Virus record (IMG/VR): IMGVR_UViG_3300008261_000032
Location: 1-64,000 of that record
Direction: 5' to 3' (one strand)
Origin: a virus
Length of the DNA stretch: 64,000 nt
Within the stretch, counting starts at the first letter, position 1, and each line of letters starts with the position of its first letter. This document shows positions 19,573 to 26,498 of this stretch, one piece after another. The notes under the pieces are model-generated. The model had not been told where the DNA came from, searched no databases, and saw only the letters and a program-made list of their open reading frames with translations. The translations under genes were made by a program, and so were the position numbers.

Positions 19573-19734
19573 ATGATTAACTACGACGAGCTGGACGACA
19601 TTGACACACATCCCCGGCGTGAGACTATCCGAGCCTCGCAGAAGCCCGTGGGGAGTCTCACCGACAACCGCCGCAAGGTGAAGCCCCAGCGTGACGGGGC
19701 GCATAAGCGGATGATGGAGTGGCAGCGTGATTAA
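19573..19734 (+). CDS. Hypothetical basic 53-aa protein
   Basis: MINYDELDDIDTHPRRETIR followed by a Lys/Arg-rich C-terminus (RRKVKPQRDGAHKRMMEWQR). An earlier in-frame ATG at 19552 lies within the promoter spacer, so ATG 19573 is preferred; the mRNA may be leaderless. Overlaps the next GTG start by 8 bases. Confidence 0.62.
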   Translation: MINYDELDDIDTHPRRETIRASQKPVGSLTDNRRKVKPQRDGAHKRMMEWQRD

Positions 19735-19999
19735 TATTCTATTCGGTAAGCGGAACAGCTACAGCGATATGGTGCGGCATTTCAATGAAGGGAACATTCC
19801 GCACGAGACGCTTCCCAGCGAGCCGACCGCAGAGCATTCGGTACTGGGGCCGGATGCGAACCTTCCGCTGATTGTCAAGGAGCTGGCCCCGATTCAGCTG
19901 GACAATATTCGGAAGGAGCGAGAGAAGCTCCAGAAGCGGTTGCAGGAGATGGCGGTATATGAGGCTACCTTGACCGCCCTCCTCGACATCGTAAAGTAA
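19727..19999 (+). CDS. Hypothetical 90-aa protein with C-terminal coiled coil
   Basis: GTG 19727 with GGAG 10 bases upstream. The C-terminal half (LDNIRKEREKLQKRLQEMAV) is a coiled coil. Unknown function; a terminator follows. Confidence 0.7.
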   Translation: MINILFGKRNSYSDMVRHFNEGNIPHETLPSEPTAEHSVLGPDANLPLIVKELAPIQLDNIRKEREKLQKRLQEMAVYEATLTALLDIVK

Positions 20000-20027
20000 A
20001 AAAACCTATACGGCTGCAGCCTGGTTT

Positions 20028-20053
20028 CCCCGCATATCCTGCGGGGTTTTTTA
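20028..20053 (+). terminator. Rho-independent terminator
   Basis: CCCCGCA-TATCC-TGCGGGG followed by TTTTTT, 29 bases after the previous stop. Confidence 0.85.
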
Positions 20054-20062
20054 TTGCCCGAA

Positions 20063-20219
20063 ATGATAAAACAGCATGGTAGCTGTGATAAAACATTGTA
20101 ACAATTGTGTAACAAAGGCGTTATACCTCTTGACAAACGCCTGTCCAGCTATTCCTAACCTTGTCCAATTGTAACGATGTTGCGCACCCCCTTCCCTTTC
20201 TTCGATATAGGGTTATATT
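20063..20219 (+). promoter_or_regulatory. Plus-block promoter 11 with paired TGATAAAAC and TGTCCA words
   Basis: ATGATAAAAC (20063) and GTGATAAAAC (20085), 22 bp apart, ATTGTAACAATTGTGTAACA, a TTGACA at 20130, TGTCCA at 20142 and 20162 (20 bp apart), AATTGTAACGA, then TTCCCT (20192-20197), 16 bp, TATATT (20214-20219). Most elaborate regulatory region of the block. Confidence 0.7.
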
Positions 20220-20246
20220 TCACCCATAACCTAAATGGAGAACAAA

Positions 20247-20945
20247 GTGAAGCTGCTGACTATCGGGAACACAAAGACGGTGAAGGGCGAGGCTATGGGC
20301 TACATGACCTTCATCATGCACCTCGCGCCGTCTACCTTGTCGGGATACAATACCTGCCCGATGGCTTCGGCTGGATGTGCGTCGGCTTGTCTGAATACGG
20401 CCGGTCGTGGTCGCTTCACCGCCATTCAGGAGGCCCGTATCCGCAAGACCCGCTGGTTTTTTGAGGACCGCGAGACCTTTATGGCTCAGCTTGTGAAGGA
20501 TATCGAAGCGGCTGAGCGGAAGGCGGAACGTGAAGGGATGATTCCCGTTTTCCGTCTCAATGGAACGTCCGATATCCGCTGGGAGACGGTGCCCGTCACG
20601 ATTGACGGCGTGACCTATCCTAATATCTTCCTCGCGTTCCCTAATCGCCAGTTTTACGATTACACGAAGCTGACGAACCGAAAGGTCAAGGCTCTCAACT
20701 ATCACTTGACCTTCAGCCGTTCGGAGTCTAACGAAATCGACGCGCTCCGTATGTTGGGGCAGGGCATGAACGTGGCAGTCGTGTTCGACGAACTCCCCGC
20801 TAAGTGGGCTGGTGTGAAGGTTATCGACGGGACCGAGACGGACCTGCGGTTCCTCGACGAGAAGGGCGTCATCGTGGGGCTGGTCGCCAAGGGCAAGGCG
20901 AAAAAGGACAATAGCGGGTTCACCGTACTCCAGAGGGCAGCGTAA
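20247..20945 (+). CDS. GP88-family phage protein, 232 aa
   Basis: GTG 20247 is chosen because GGAG lies 8 bases upstream; the ATG 12 bases earlier contains that site. The N-terminus VKLLTIGNTKTVKGEAMGYM, then LAPSTLSGYNTCPMASAGC and ASACLNTAGRG are the recognisable signature of the mycobacteriophage Gp88 family (Cys spaced Cx6Cx3C). The family is widespread in phages; a link to radical-SAM-like Gp37/DUF5131 proteins has been suggested but not shown here. It stands alone behind the most complex regulatory region and is coupled by TAATG to the next gene. Confidence 0.82.
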   Translation: MKLLTIGNTKTVKGEAMGYMTFIMHLAPSTLSGYNTCPMASAGCASACLNTAGRGRFTAIQEARIRKTRWFFEDRETFMAQLVKDIEAAERKAEREGMIPVFRLNGTSDIRWETVPVTIDGVTYPNIFLAFPNRQFYDYTKLTNRKVKALNYHLTFSRSESNEIDALRMLGQGMNVAVVFDELPAKWAGVKVIDGTETDLRFLDEKGVIVGLVAKGKAKKDNSGFTVLQRAA

Positions 20946-21160
20946 TGCGACTATGTTTCAAATGTAAGTGCGTCATCCCCATGGAGCGACTCGACGTGCT
21001 CCCCGATACCCAGACCTGCGTGCAGTGTAGTGGCGTCGAGAAATACGTGGGCGCAATGGTGTATGACCATAAGACGGCAGGTCGCCTTGCCTACGTCAAT
21101 CCCAAGAACAAGGAAGCAGTAGAAACCCTGAAGCGTTTCGTTAACCGAGCGAGGAACTAA
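20945..21160 (+). CDS. DksA/TraR-type zinc-finger protein, 71 aa
   Basis: CFKCKCVIPMERLDVLP followed by TQTCVQCS reproduces the DksA/TraR C4 zinc finger (C..C...IP..RL..LP.T..C..C). Such proteins bind RNA polymerase through its secondary channel; the long coiled-coil tip of DksA is absent, so an altered role is possible. Coupled at both ends by TAATG. Confidence 0.72.
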   Translation: MRLCFKCKCVIPMERLDVLPDTQTCVQCSGVEKYVGAMVYDHKTAGRLAYVNPKNKEAVETLKRFVNRARN

Positions 21161-21363
21161 TGAAGCAGCACTTTATTGACATTGTGAAACTAATGGAAAC
21201 CCCAGAGCAGGGTGGCTGGTATGTAGTCGAGGGCAAGCAGGGACGCTACCATGTCTCTGCCCTAGGGGGACGGGCTGCAAAGGGGCTCCCCAAGGGGGCG
21301 CAGGTCAAGCTGTACCGAAATGAGGGAAAACAGATGTCTGCCTATGTTCTCAGTAGGGCTTGA
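21160..21363 (+). CDS. Hypothetical 67-aa protein
   Basis: MKQHFIDIVKLMETPEQGGW, then a beta region rich in Gly and Lys (RYHVSALGGRAAKGLPKGAQ). Last gene of the GP88 mini-operon. Unknown function. Confidence 0.68.
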   Translation: MKQHFIDIVKLMETPEQGGWYVVEGKQGRYHVSALGGRAAKGLPKGAQVKLYRNEGKQMSAYVLSRA

Positions 21364-21388
21364 CAAACTCCCCCGATTGTATTAGATT
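21360..21388 (+). promoter_or_regulatory. Plus-block promoter 12
   Basis: TTGACA (21360-21365), 17-bp spacer, TAGATT (21383-21388), starting in the stop codon of the previous gene. Confidence 0.7.
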
Positions 21389-21421
21389 TAGAGACTTCCC
21401 CAAACATCCAAGAGGATACAG

Positions 21422-22255
21422 ATGAGCATCAAGATTGTGAAGCGCGGTCGTCCGAGCAAGGCTGACATCCAGGCCCGTGAGAACGCCAAGCCGAAGGTCC
21501 GTAGTGATTCGCAGATTCTTTCCGACCTAAAGGAGCGTTTCGATATTCTTTCACTTCTCACAAAGGGTGCCGTTGCGAAGAACATCCGCGCGATGGTGGT
21601 GACGGGTGCGCCAGGTGTCGGTAAGACGTACACGGTGGAGCAGATTCTGGAACATTCCAAGGTGCCCCACGAGATTGTGCGTGGCTCTCTGTCGGCACTT
21701 CACCTTTATATGCTGGCTTACACGTATCGGAACCCGGGCAACGTGATTGTCCTCGACGATGCTGATTCCATCTTCAACGACGAGGATGCGCTGAACATCC
21801 TCAAGGCGCTCTGTGATACGTCGAGCACCCGTAAGGTGTCGTACATGAAGGAGGCTCCGCAGCTGAAGGAGAACGACATCCCGCAGCAGTTTGAGTATAA
21901 TGGTGCAATGATTTTTATTTCTAACCTTGATTTCCAGACGTTCGTGGACGAGGGGAAGAACAAGTACGCTCAGCACTTCGAGGCACTGATGTCTCGCTCC
22001 CTCTATCTCGACCTTCGGCTTCACAGTCGGGACGAGCTCGGTGTGTGGGTCAATCACATCGCCAACGCTGGGAAGATTTTCGACCGCGAGGACGTACCCC
22101 AGAACCTTCGGGTTCCTATCCTCTCGTTCCTCCGTACTCACCGCAATGACCTTCGTGAGCTGTCCATCCGTACGCTGATGAAGCTGTGTGGGCTCGCTAA
22201 GGATAATCCCGCTAAGTGGGAGTCAATCGCTCGAGTCCTCCTGACCCGCGCATAA
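21422..22255 (+). CDS. AAA ATPase, 277 aa
   Basis: Walker A GAPGVGKT (residues 62-69), Walker B VIVLDDAD (~108-114) and an ISNLDF sensor-1-like segment. The N-terminus carries KRGRPSKAD, an AT-hook-like GRP motif. A C-terminal helical bundle follows. It resembles small single-domain phage AAA proteins that load or remodel nucleic-acid complexes; no partner gene is adjacent, so the substrate is unknown. Followed by a strong terminator. Confidence 0.82.
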   Translation: MSIKIVKRGRPSKADIQARENAKPKVRSDSQILSDLKERFDILSLLTKGAVAKNIRAMVVTGAPGVGKTYTVEQILEHSKVPHEIVRGSLSALHLYMLAYTYRNPGNVIVLDDADSIFNDEDALNILKALCDTSSTRKVSYMKEAPQLKENDIPQQFEYNGAMIFISNLDFQTFVDEGKNKYAQHFEALMSRSLYLDLRLHSRDELGVWVNHIANAGKIFDREDVPQNLRVPILSFLRTHRNDLRELSIRTLMKLCGLAKDNPAKWESIARVLLTRA

Positions 22256-22268
22256 CATATGGGGAAGG

Positions 22269-22297
22269 GCCCCCGGCTACGGCTGGGGGTTTTTTCT
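22269..22297 (+). terminator. Rho-independent terminator
   Basis: CCCCCGGC-TAC-GGCTGGGGG hairpin followed by TTTTTT, 15 bases after the ATPase stop. Confidence 0.8.
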
Positions 22298-22304
22298 TGC
22301 CCGC

Positions 22305-22456
22305 GTGATAAAACACCCGAAGAAACCCCGAAGTCAAAATGTCCAAGTTTTATCACCGCCGCCGCTTGTCCAGCTTTAGTCCTAGACGTGTCCAATTGTA
22401 ACGAAAAAAAGAAAATTGCTCCGCCCCCTTGTTTCTATTCAATAATCGTTTATATT
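22305..22456 (+). promoter_or_regulatory. Plus-block promoter 13 with full upstream module
   Basis: GTGATAAAAC (22305), CCCGAAGAAACCCCGAAG, GTTTTATCAC (22347), TGTCCA at 22367 and 22389 (22 bp apart), AATTGTAACGA, then TTGTTT (22429-22434), 16 bp, TATATT (22451-22456). Confidence 0.72.
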
Positions 22457-22488
22457 TAGACCATAACCTCAAAGGAGAAACAAAGCAG

Positions 22489-22908
22489 ATGGCGTACATG
22501 AATCAGACCAAAAAGCAGACCATCGCCGCTAAGGTGAAGCCTATCCTTGCCAAGTACGGCATGAAGGGTTCGCTCTCGGTGCGCAATCATTCCACGATTG
22601 TGCTCAAGCTGACGGCTGGTCCGATTGATTTCATCGGTGACCTGGTTGAGCAGCGGCAGTTCGGCTACGTCAACATCGAGCTAAATAAGGATGAGATGCG
22701 GAAGCGCTACGAGCTGAGCATCAATCCCTACTGGTATCAGGAGCACTACACTGGTACGGCTCTCGCCTTCCTTTCTGAAGTCATCCCCGCGATGAAGGGT
22801 GCGGACTGGTACGACCGCTCCGACATTCAGACGGACTACTTTGACACCGCGTATTACTACGATGTCAACGTGGGAAGCTGGAACAAGCCCTACACTCTCA
22901 CCAAGTAA
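22489..22908 (+). CDS. Hypothetical 139-aa protein
   Basis: ATG 22489 follows AAAGGAGAAACAAAGCAG. MAYMNQTKKQTIAAKVKPIL, AKYGMKGSLSVRNHSTIVLK and LTAGPIDFIGDLVEQRQ form a compact alpha/beta protein that I recognise as a widespread phage/plasmid family of unknown function. C-terminus Tyr-rich. First of a four-gene run. Confidence 0.75.
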   Translation: MAYMNQTKKQTIAAKVKPILAKYGMKGSLSVRNHSTIVLKLTAGPIDFIGDLVEQRQFGYVNIELNKDEMRKRYELSINPYWYQEHYTGTALAFLSEVIPAMKGADWYDRSDIQTDYFDTAYYYDVNVGSWNKPYTLTK

Positions 22909-22918
22909 GAGGAAAAAA

Positions 22919-23059
22919 ATGAGCAATAAGGAAATGACCGCAGAGCAGTTTTTCCAGCAGCTCCTAGAGGACGCGCTGTGGCACGAGACTCACAAGCCCG
23001 AGCCGGCCCCGTGGAAGGGCAAGGTGCTCGAACGGCTCATCGCCCAGGAGGGCAAGTAA
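22919..23059 (+). CDS. Hypothetical 46-aa protein
   Basis: ATG 22919 has AAGAGGAAAAAA upstream. MSNKEMTAEQFFQQLLEDAL is a helix; the rest is charged. Longer frames upstream are shadows. Unknown function. Confidence 0.65.
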   Translation: MSNKEMTAEQFFQQLLEDALWHETHKPEPAPWKGKVLERLIAQEGK

Positions 23060-23061
23060 AA

Positions 23062-23247
23062 ATGGCTAAGCTTACCGTTGGCAAGATTCTCAAGGCCGCT
23101 CAGTCTGACGCCGGTATCGGCTTCTGCGTCAAGTGCGGCACCCGGCACACGCAGGTCGAGCCCGATGCTCGGAAGTATACCTGCCGCAAGTGTGGGCTCC
23201 CCAAGGTCTACGGCGCAGAAGAGCTGCTCATGATGGTGGGTGCATGA
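23062..23247 (+). CDS. Zinc-ribbon protein, 61 aa
   Basis: Starts MAKLTVGKILKAAQSDAGIG; CVKCGTRHTQVEPDARKYTC followed by RKCG is a CxxC...CxxC zinc ribbon (residues ~22-44). AGGAGG lies ~12 bases upstream. Its TGA overlaps the next start (ATGA). Confidence 0.7.
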   Translation: MAKLTVGKILKAAQSDAGIGFCVKCGTRHTQVEPDARKYTCRKCGLPKVYGAEELLMMVGA

Positions 23248-23438
23248 TAACTAAAAAGCTCCCCCACCTATCGGGGCGCAAGCAGTGGGTCTATACCTGC
23301 CGGACTGCGCACTATACGTGGCAGACTGTTGTGGTGGCTAATAGTATAAAGGAAGCCCGCCGCATGGGATATCGAGATGCCCTTGCCGTTATGGGGCGGT
23401 GCGCAGTGATACGATCCGACGATGTACGACCGGCGTGA
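23244..23438 (+). CDS. Hypothetical 64-aa protein
   Basis: MITKKLPHLSGRKQWVYTCR, then VVVANSIKEARRMGYRDALA. Small alpha/beta protein coupled by ATGA to the zinc-ribbon gene; last gene of the plus block. A minus-strand promoter at 23571-23597 could make RNA antisense to it. Confidence 0.62.
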   Translation: MITKKLPHLSGRKQWVYTCRTAHYTWQTVVVANSIKEARRMGYRDALAVMGRCAVIRSDDVRPA

Positions 23439-23570
23439 TAAAACAAAATGATAAAACAGGTTTACATAATACACATTATCGGTAGTTCGGTATTTCTTCG
23501 GTACTGTCAAAATGACAGGTGTATAGAAATAAATCACCTAATGTCATAATGTCGCACCCGACTGTCAATA

Positions 23571-23635
23571 TAACCTATTAACGGGGACCGTCAAACCTGG
23601 ACAGCCCCCACCGTGAAAGCTGGACAGGTCCTAGT
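23571..23635 (-). promoter_or_regulatory. Minus-strand promoter pointing into the end of the plus block
   Basis: Minus strand TTGACG (23597-23592 region), 16-bp spacer, TATATT next to TGACAG repeats, with two TGTCCAG words upstream (in 23600-23630). No minus gene lies downstream before 23244, so it would give an untranslated or antisense RNA. The interval 23439-23630 also holds GTGATAAAAC (23435) and ATGATAAAAC (23448). Confidence 0.5.
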
Positions 23636-23804
23636 AGTCCTCCTCCCAGTGCTCGACGGGCATGAGCTCCTGCCCTGCCCAGTTATAGAGCTGACCACAG
23701 CGGTCGCACTCACAGGTGAATTCACCGAGCCACACCTTGTGGCCGCAGTGGCAGGTGCCGGACTCCACACGGCCCTGCTCGTCCCGCTTGATGTTTTTAA
23801 TCAT
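23631..23804 (-). CDS. Zinc-binding conserved phage protein, 57 aa
   Basis: ATG 23804 is preferred over TTG 23822. CHCGHKVWLGEFTCECDRCG followed by QLYNWAGQEL is a four-to-five-Cys zinc site that I recognise from many phages. No strong ribosome-binding site. The promoter (TATAAT at ~23912-23917) gives a leader holding ATGATAAAAC at 23827 and 23848 (21 bp apart). Confidence 0.72.
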   Translation of the reverse strand: MIKNIKRDEQGRVESGTCHCGHKVWLGEFTCECDRCGQLYNWAGQELMPVEHWEEDY

Positions 23805-23826
23805 AGAAAAGTCAATACCCAAAAAA

Positions 23827-23917
23827 ATGATAAAACGGGGTCAAAATATGATAAAACGAATGTAACAATATTGTAACAATTTAATAAGTCAAAATGTCAG
23901 CCGGCCTGTCATTATAA
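23827..23917 (-). promoter_or_regulatory. Minus promoter and leader with paired TGATAAAAC words
   Basis: CCCGTTAATATGTTATAATGACAG on the minus strand is nearly the same as the box at 23571. Downstream lie two ATTGTAAC-type words and ATGATAAAAC at 23827 and 23848, exactly 21 bp apart. Confidence 0.55.
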
Positions 23918-23937
23918 CATATTAACGGGAATGGGGA

Positions 23938-24108
23938 CTACTTTAGTACGATTACTGGTCCCCACTGCTCGCTCCCCAACTGCACGATACCCTTGAGCTT
24001 GATATCGACCTCATTCCCATTGTCATCCAGTCCCCGCACCACAATCGGCAGGTGGGGATGCACGGCAACGGCTTTTCCTAGCGAATTATAAATGTCTACA
24101 GCTTTCAT
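23938..24108 (-). CDS. Hypothetical 56-aa protein
   Basis: ATG 24108 preceded by TGAGGTATTGCT. The product MKAVDIYNSLGKAVAVHPHL, then a beta region ending QWGPVIVLK, is short but has good codon use for the region. Upstream are two TGATAAAAC words (24124, 24145; 21 bp apart). Confidence 0.6.
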   Translation of the reverse strand: MKAVDIYNSLGKAVAVHPHLPIVVRGLDDNGNEVDIKLKGIVQLGSEQWGPVIVLK

Positions 24109-24159
24109 AGCAATACCTCAAAAATGATAAAACGTGGTCAAAAAGTGATAAAACGGAGA

Positions 24160-24240
24160 CTACTCGTCATCTCCATCGGCTCCCGCAAAGAATGCGAGGG
24201 CCAGTACAATTAGGAATAAATACAATACGGCATAGTTCAT
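24160..24240 (-). CDS. 26-aa membrane peptide
   Basis: MNYAVLYLFLIVLALAFFAG followed by ADGDDE: one membrane helix with an acidic end. The start lies just after the stop of the upstream gene. Weak ribosome-binding site; tentative. Confidence 0.45.
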   Translation of the reverse strand: MNYAVLYLFLIVLALAFFAGADGDDE

Positions 24241-24245
24241 AGCGG

Positions 24246-24428
24246 TCACGCTTCCATCAATTCATCGTCAATACAGCTACATACATCAAAGGAATCATCC
24301 AGCGTGACCATATAGTAGAGCGTACGACCATTATAGGCCACTTGAATTTCATGTATCGTCCCATATTGCCCATTACATGCGGGCTCAGAGTGATTAATAA
24401 TTTGTACATAGTCATTCACCTTGAACAT
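24246..24428 (-). CDS. KOW/SH3-like small protein, 60 aa
   Basis: ATG 24428 has GGAG 9 bases upstream. MFKVNDYVQIINHSEPACNG, then QYGTIHEIQVAYNGRTLYYM is the strand-loop-strand pattern of KOW/SH3-like mini-domains. Upstream frame (to 24515) has no site. A TATACA box precedes it. The gap 24429-24609 shows several GATAT(C) words but no gene. Confidence 0.68.
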   Translation of the reverse strand: MFKVNDYVQIINHSEPACNGQYGTIHEIQVAYNGRTLYYMVTLDDSFDVCSCIDDELMEA

Positions 24429-24609
24429 ATCTCGCAACTCCATTGAAAAGATTGTATAGAAAACACGCTCTACTACAGAAATTTTTTTGCTCGCGATAGA
24501 TGAACACGAGCGCATCTCCGGCGCGTGATATCCCTATTCTATAGAAATGATATCACTCCGATATATCTTTGATATCTAATAACACTTTATATTATATACG
24601 GTACTGTTC

Positions 24610-24789
24610 TTATGGTATAAGGTCGTCATTCTCTGCTGGTCTTTCCCCTTCATAGTACGTATAGATACACTGGAGACTGCAGAAATACCTGCCGTCCTTT
24701 TCGTATACACTCCTGCTATTGGGGACTACTGAGCGCCGACAGCTATTGCATTCATGTGGGAATTGGTCTGCTATGATATGGCGTGTCAT
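24610..24789 (-). CDS. FCS-type zinc-finger protein, 59 aa
   Basis: ATG 24789 follows CAGGAGAGA. HECNSCRRSVVPNSRSVY, then YFCSLQCIYTYY gives a CxxC...FCSxxC zinc site like those of 16793-17155. The C-terminus is acidic. No longer frame exists. Confidence 0.7.
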   Translation of the reverse strand: MTRHIIADQFPHECNSCRRSVVPNSRSVYEKDGRYFCSLQCIYTYYEGERPAENDDLIP

Positions 24790-24885
24790 ATAGTCTCTCC
24801 TGTTATACTGGTATCTATACTATTATTATTAAATCTAGTGGGGGTGACCACAGGTTGTCAATAGGGTTTTGTTAAATACTATTTA

Positions 24886-25152
24886 TTAACACTCTGTTCC
24901 GTTGACGTGCTTTCCCAGCATCGTTTGGATAAGAAGCTCCTCACCCCTATTGGGAGCCCGGCGGTCAGCGGTATACTCGTCTGCCAGTTGGACCACCGCA
25001 TCCTGCCAACTGTCATCCAGAAATCCGATACCGGTAGCGAGTGCCTTACACATATCAAGGAATTCGTGGATATCTACTGCGTCCTCGACCTGAGCGATAG
25101 TGACCGTCTTGCCATAGGCGGTGACCTTGATACTGAATTCGTGATTACTCAT
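24886..25152 (-). CDS. Hypothetical 88-aa protein in the MoxR operon
   Basis: MSNHEFSIKVTAYGKTVTIA, then a helical region (DIHEFLDMCKALATGIGFLD; WQDAVVQLADEYTADR). It starts 12 bases after the MoxR stop and probably works with it. No family recognised. Confidence 0.7.
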   Translation of the reverse strand: MSNHEFSIKVTAYGKTVTIAQVEDAVDIHEFLDMCKALATGIGFLDDSWQDAVVQLADEYTADRRAPNRGEELLIQTMLGKHVNGTEC

Positions 25153-25164
25153 TGTGACCTCGTA

Positions 25165-26337
25165 TTAGAAATTAGAGTTATTATTAGTGGTATCCGTGAC
25201 CGACTGCCACGGAGTCTCGGCCCCACCCTCCACGGGGAGGTACTTCTGGACCAGCTGCCGCATGTAGGTTCGCTCAGAGTCGTTCCCACCGGCGTTCGAG
25301 AAGAAGGGGTAGATACAGGCCTCAGCCGTCTCAGCGAGCGAGAATCCGTCATTCAAGAGTCCAGCCATCTCGACCGTGATACGTGACGAAATGGAGGTAG
25401 TGACCTTCGGATCCTCACTACGAACCTGCTGACGGGTATGGTCGGCAATCTCAGCGATAGACTCAACAAGGTTGACCTCGACCTCGGGATACGTCATCTG
25501 GAGAAGGGTAACCTCATCCGACCGACTGAGCGGCTCCATCTCGACAATCGAAGCGAATCGGTCCAGCATCGCTCGGTCAAGAACGCGAGTGGCGGTATAC
25601 TCAGCTCCGATATTCGCCGTAGCGATGAAGGTGACACCATTGGCGACCTTAATCGTCGGAGTATTCGGCATTTCGTCAATTCGGAGATACCGCTGATTCT
25701 CGTCAAGGACCGTCATCAGAATATTCCAGGCGTCAGCGTGACCACGGGTCAGCTCGTCGAGAAGGATGATGGCGTTCGGAGTCTGAATCGCCTTGACGAA
25801 CAGAGCCTCGGCGACGAACGTACCCTTGTCCTTGCTATAATGGGTATTACCGATAAGCGTCGAACGCGGGTCTTGGGTCGCGCCGATATTGAAATAGAAG
25901 AACTGACGACCATCCAGAGCCTCAGCGACTGACTGAGCGGCGAGAGTCTTACCACACCCCGAAGGACCAGTCATTAGGATATTCTTGCCACGGAGAGTGG
26001 ACCGCATCAGATACCGCCACTTAAGCGGGGAGATGATGAGATGGTTCGGCTTCAGCTCGTCGCACTTGGAAAGAAACTCAATAACATCCTGCTCAAGCTC
26101 ATTCTTCACATTATTCACCTTTTTGGTAGGGACAGCCTGCTTGACCAACGCCTCGTAGTCGGCAAGGTCGGCATCACGCCACTGCGTCTTACCCGTCTTG
26201 GTCATAGCTAGACGAAGAGCGCAATCGTTCTGAAGGGCCCGCTTGCGGGAATGGAGAGGAACCTTACGGGTCACATCCTTTCCGGCCGCGTCAACAGCGG
26301 TCATATCGTCGAGAACCTTAACAATCATCGTGTTCAT
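25165..26337 (-). CDS. MoxR-type AAA+ ATPase, 390 aa
   Basis: Start ATG 26337 with GAGG 6-9 bases upstream. Walker A GPSGCGKT (124-131), Walker B ILLDE (191-195), sensor-1 ATAN (239-242) and arginine-finger DRAMLDRF (254-261) define a MoxR/CobS/GvpN-like ATPase. MoxR proteins act as chaperones that remodel a protein complex or insert cofactors, together with a VWA-domain partner; such a protein is encoded at 27886. The N-terminal 110 residues are an unfamiliar helical extension. The promoter carries the same TCTTAAT repeats as the VWA promoter, so both are likely co-regulated. Confidence 0.88.
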   Translation of the reverse strand: MNTMIVKVLDDMTAVDAAGKDVTRKVPLHSRKRALQNDCALRLAMTKTGKTQWRDADLADYEALVKQAVPTKKVNNVKNELEQDVIEFLSKCDELKPNHLIISPLKWRYLMRSTLRGKNILMTGPSGCGKTLAAQSVAEALDGRQFFYFNIGATQDPRSTLIGNTHYSKDKGTFVAEALFVKAIQTPNAIILLDELTRGHADAWNILMTVLDENQRYLRIDEMPNTPTIKVANGVTFIATANIGAEYTATRVLDRAMLDRFASIVEMEPLSRSDEVTLLQMTYPEVEVNLVESIAEIADHTRQQVRSEDPKVTTSISSRITVEMAGLLNDGFSLAETAEACIYPFFSNAGGNDSERTYMRQLVQKYLPVEGGAETPWQSVTDTTNNNSNF

Positions 26338-26369
26338 GCTTACCTCAATGTGTGGGGTGATTTTCATAT

Positions 26370-26431
26370 ACTGAAATATACACTGCCCAGAGGTGAAAAG
26401 GAAGTCAACAAACATTAAGATTCCATTAAGA
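26370..26431 (-). promoter_or_regulatory. MoxR promoter with 11-bp direct repeats
   Basis: Reading leftward: TCTTAAT at 26431 and 26420 (11 bp apart), GTTTGTTGACTTCCTTTTC, then GTGTATATTTCAGTATA. The upstream layout is shared with 30101-30118 and 14391-14408. Confidence 0.65.
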
Positions 26432-26450
26432 TTTCCCAGTAATAGGCATA

Positions 26451-26478
26451 TAAAAAGACACCCCGAAGGGTGTCTTAA
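26451..26478 (-). terminator. Rho-independent terminator after the C1q-like gene
   Basis: Minus strand AAGACACCC-TTCG-GGGTGTCTT followed by TTTAT, 20 bases after the stop at 26499. Confidence 0.82.
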
Positions 26479-26498
26479 TATAATATATTAATTGTAGA

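Noticed and set aside
23268-23537. An 89-residue minus-strand frame below the orphan promoter
   Set aside because: No ribosome-binding site, and it lies fully on the complement of the plus-strand gene 23244-23438 and its regulatory region.
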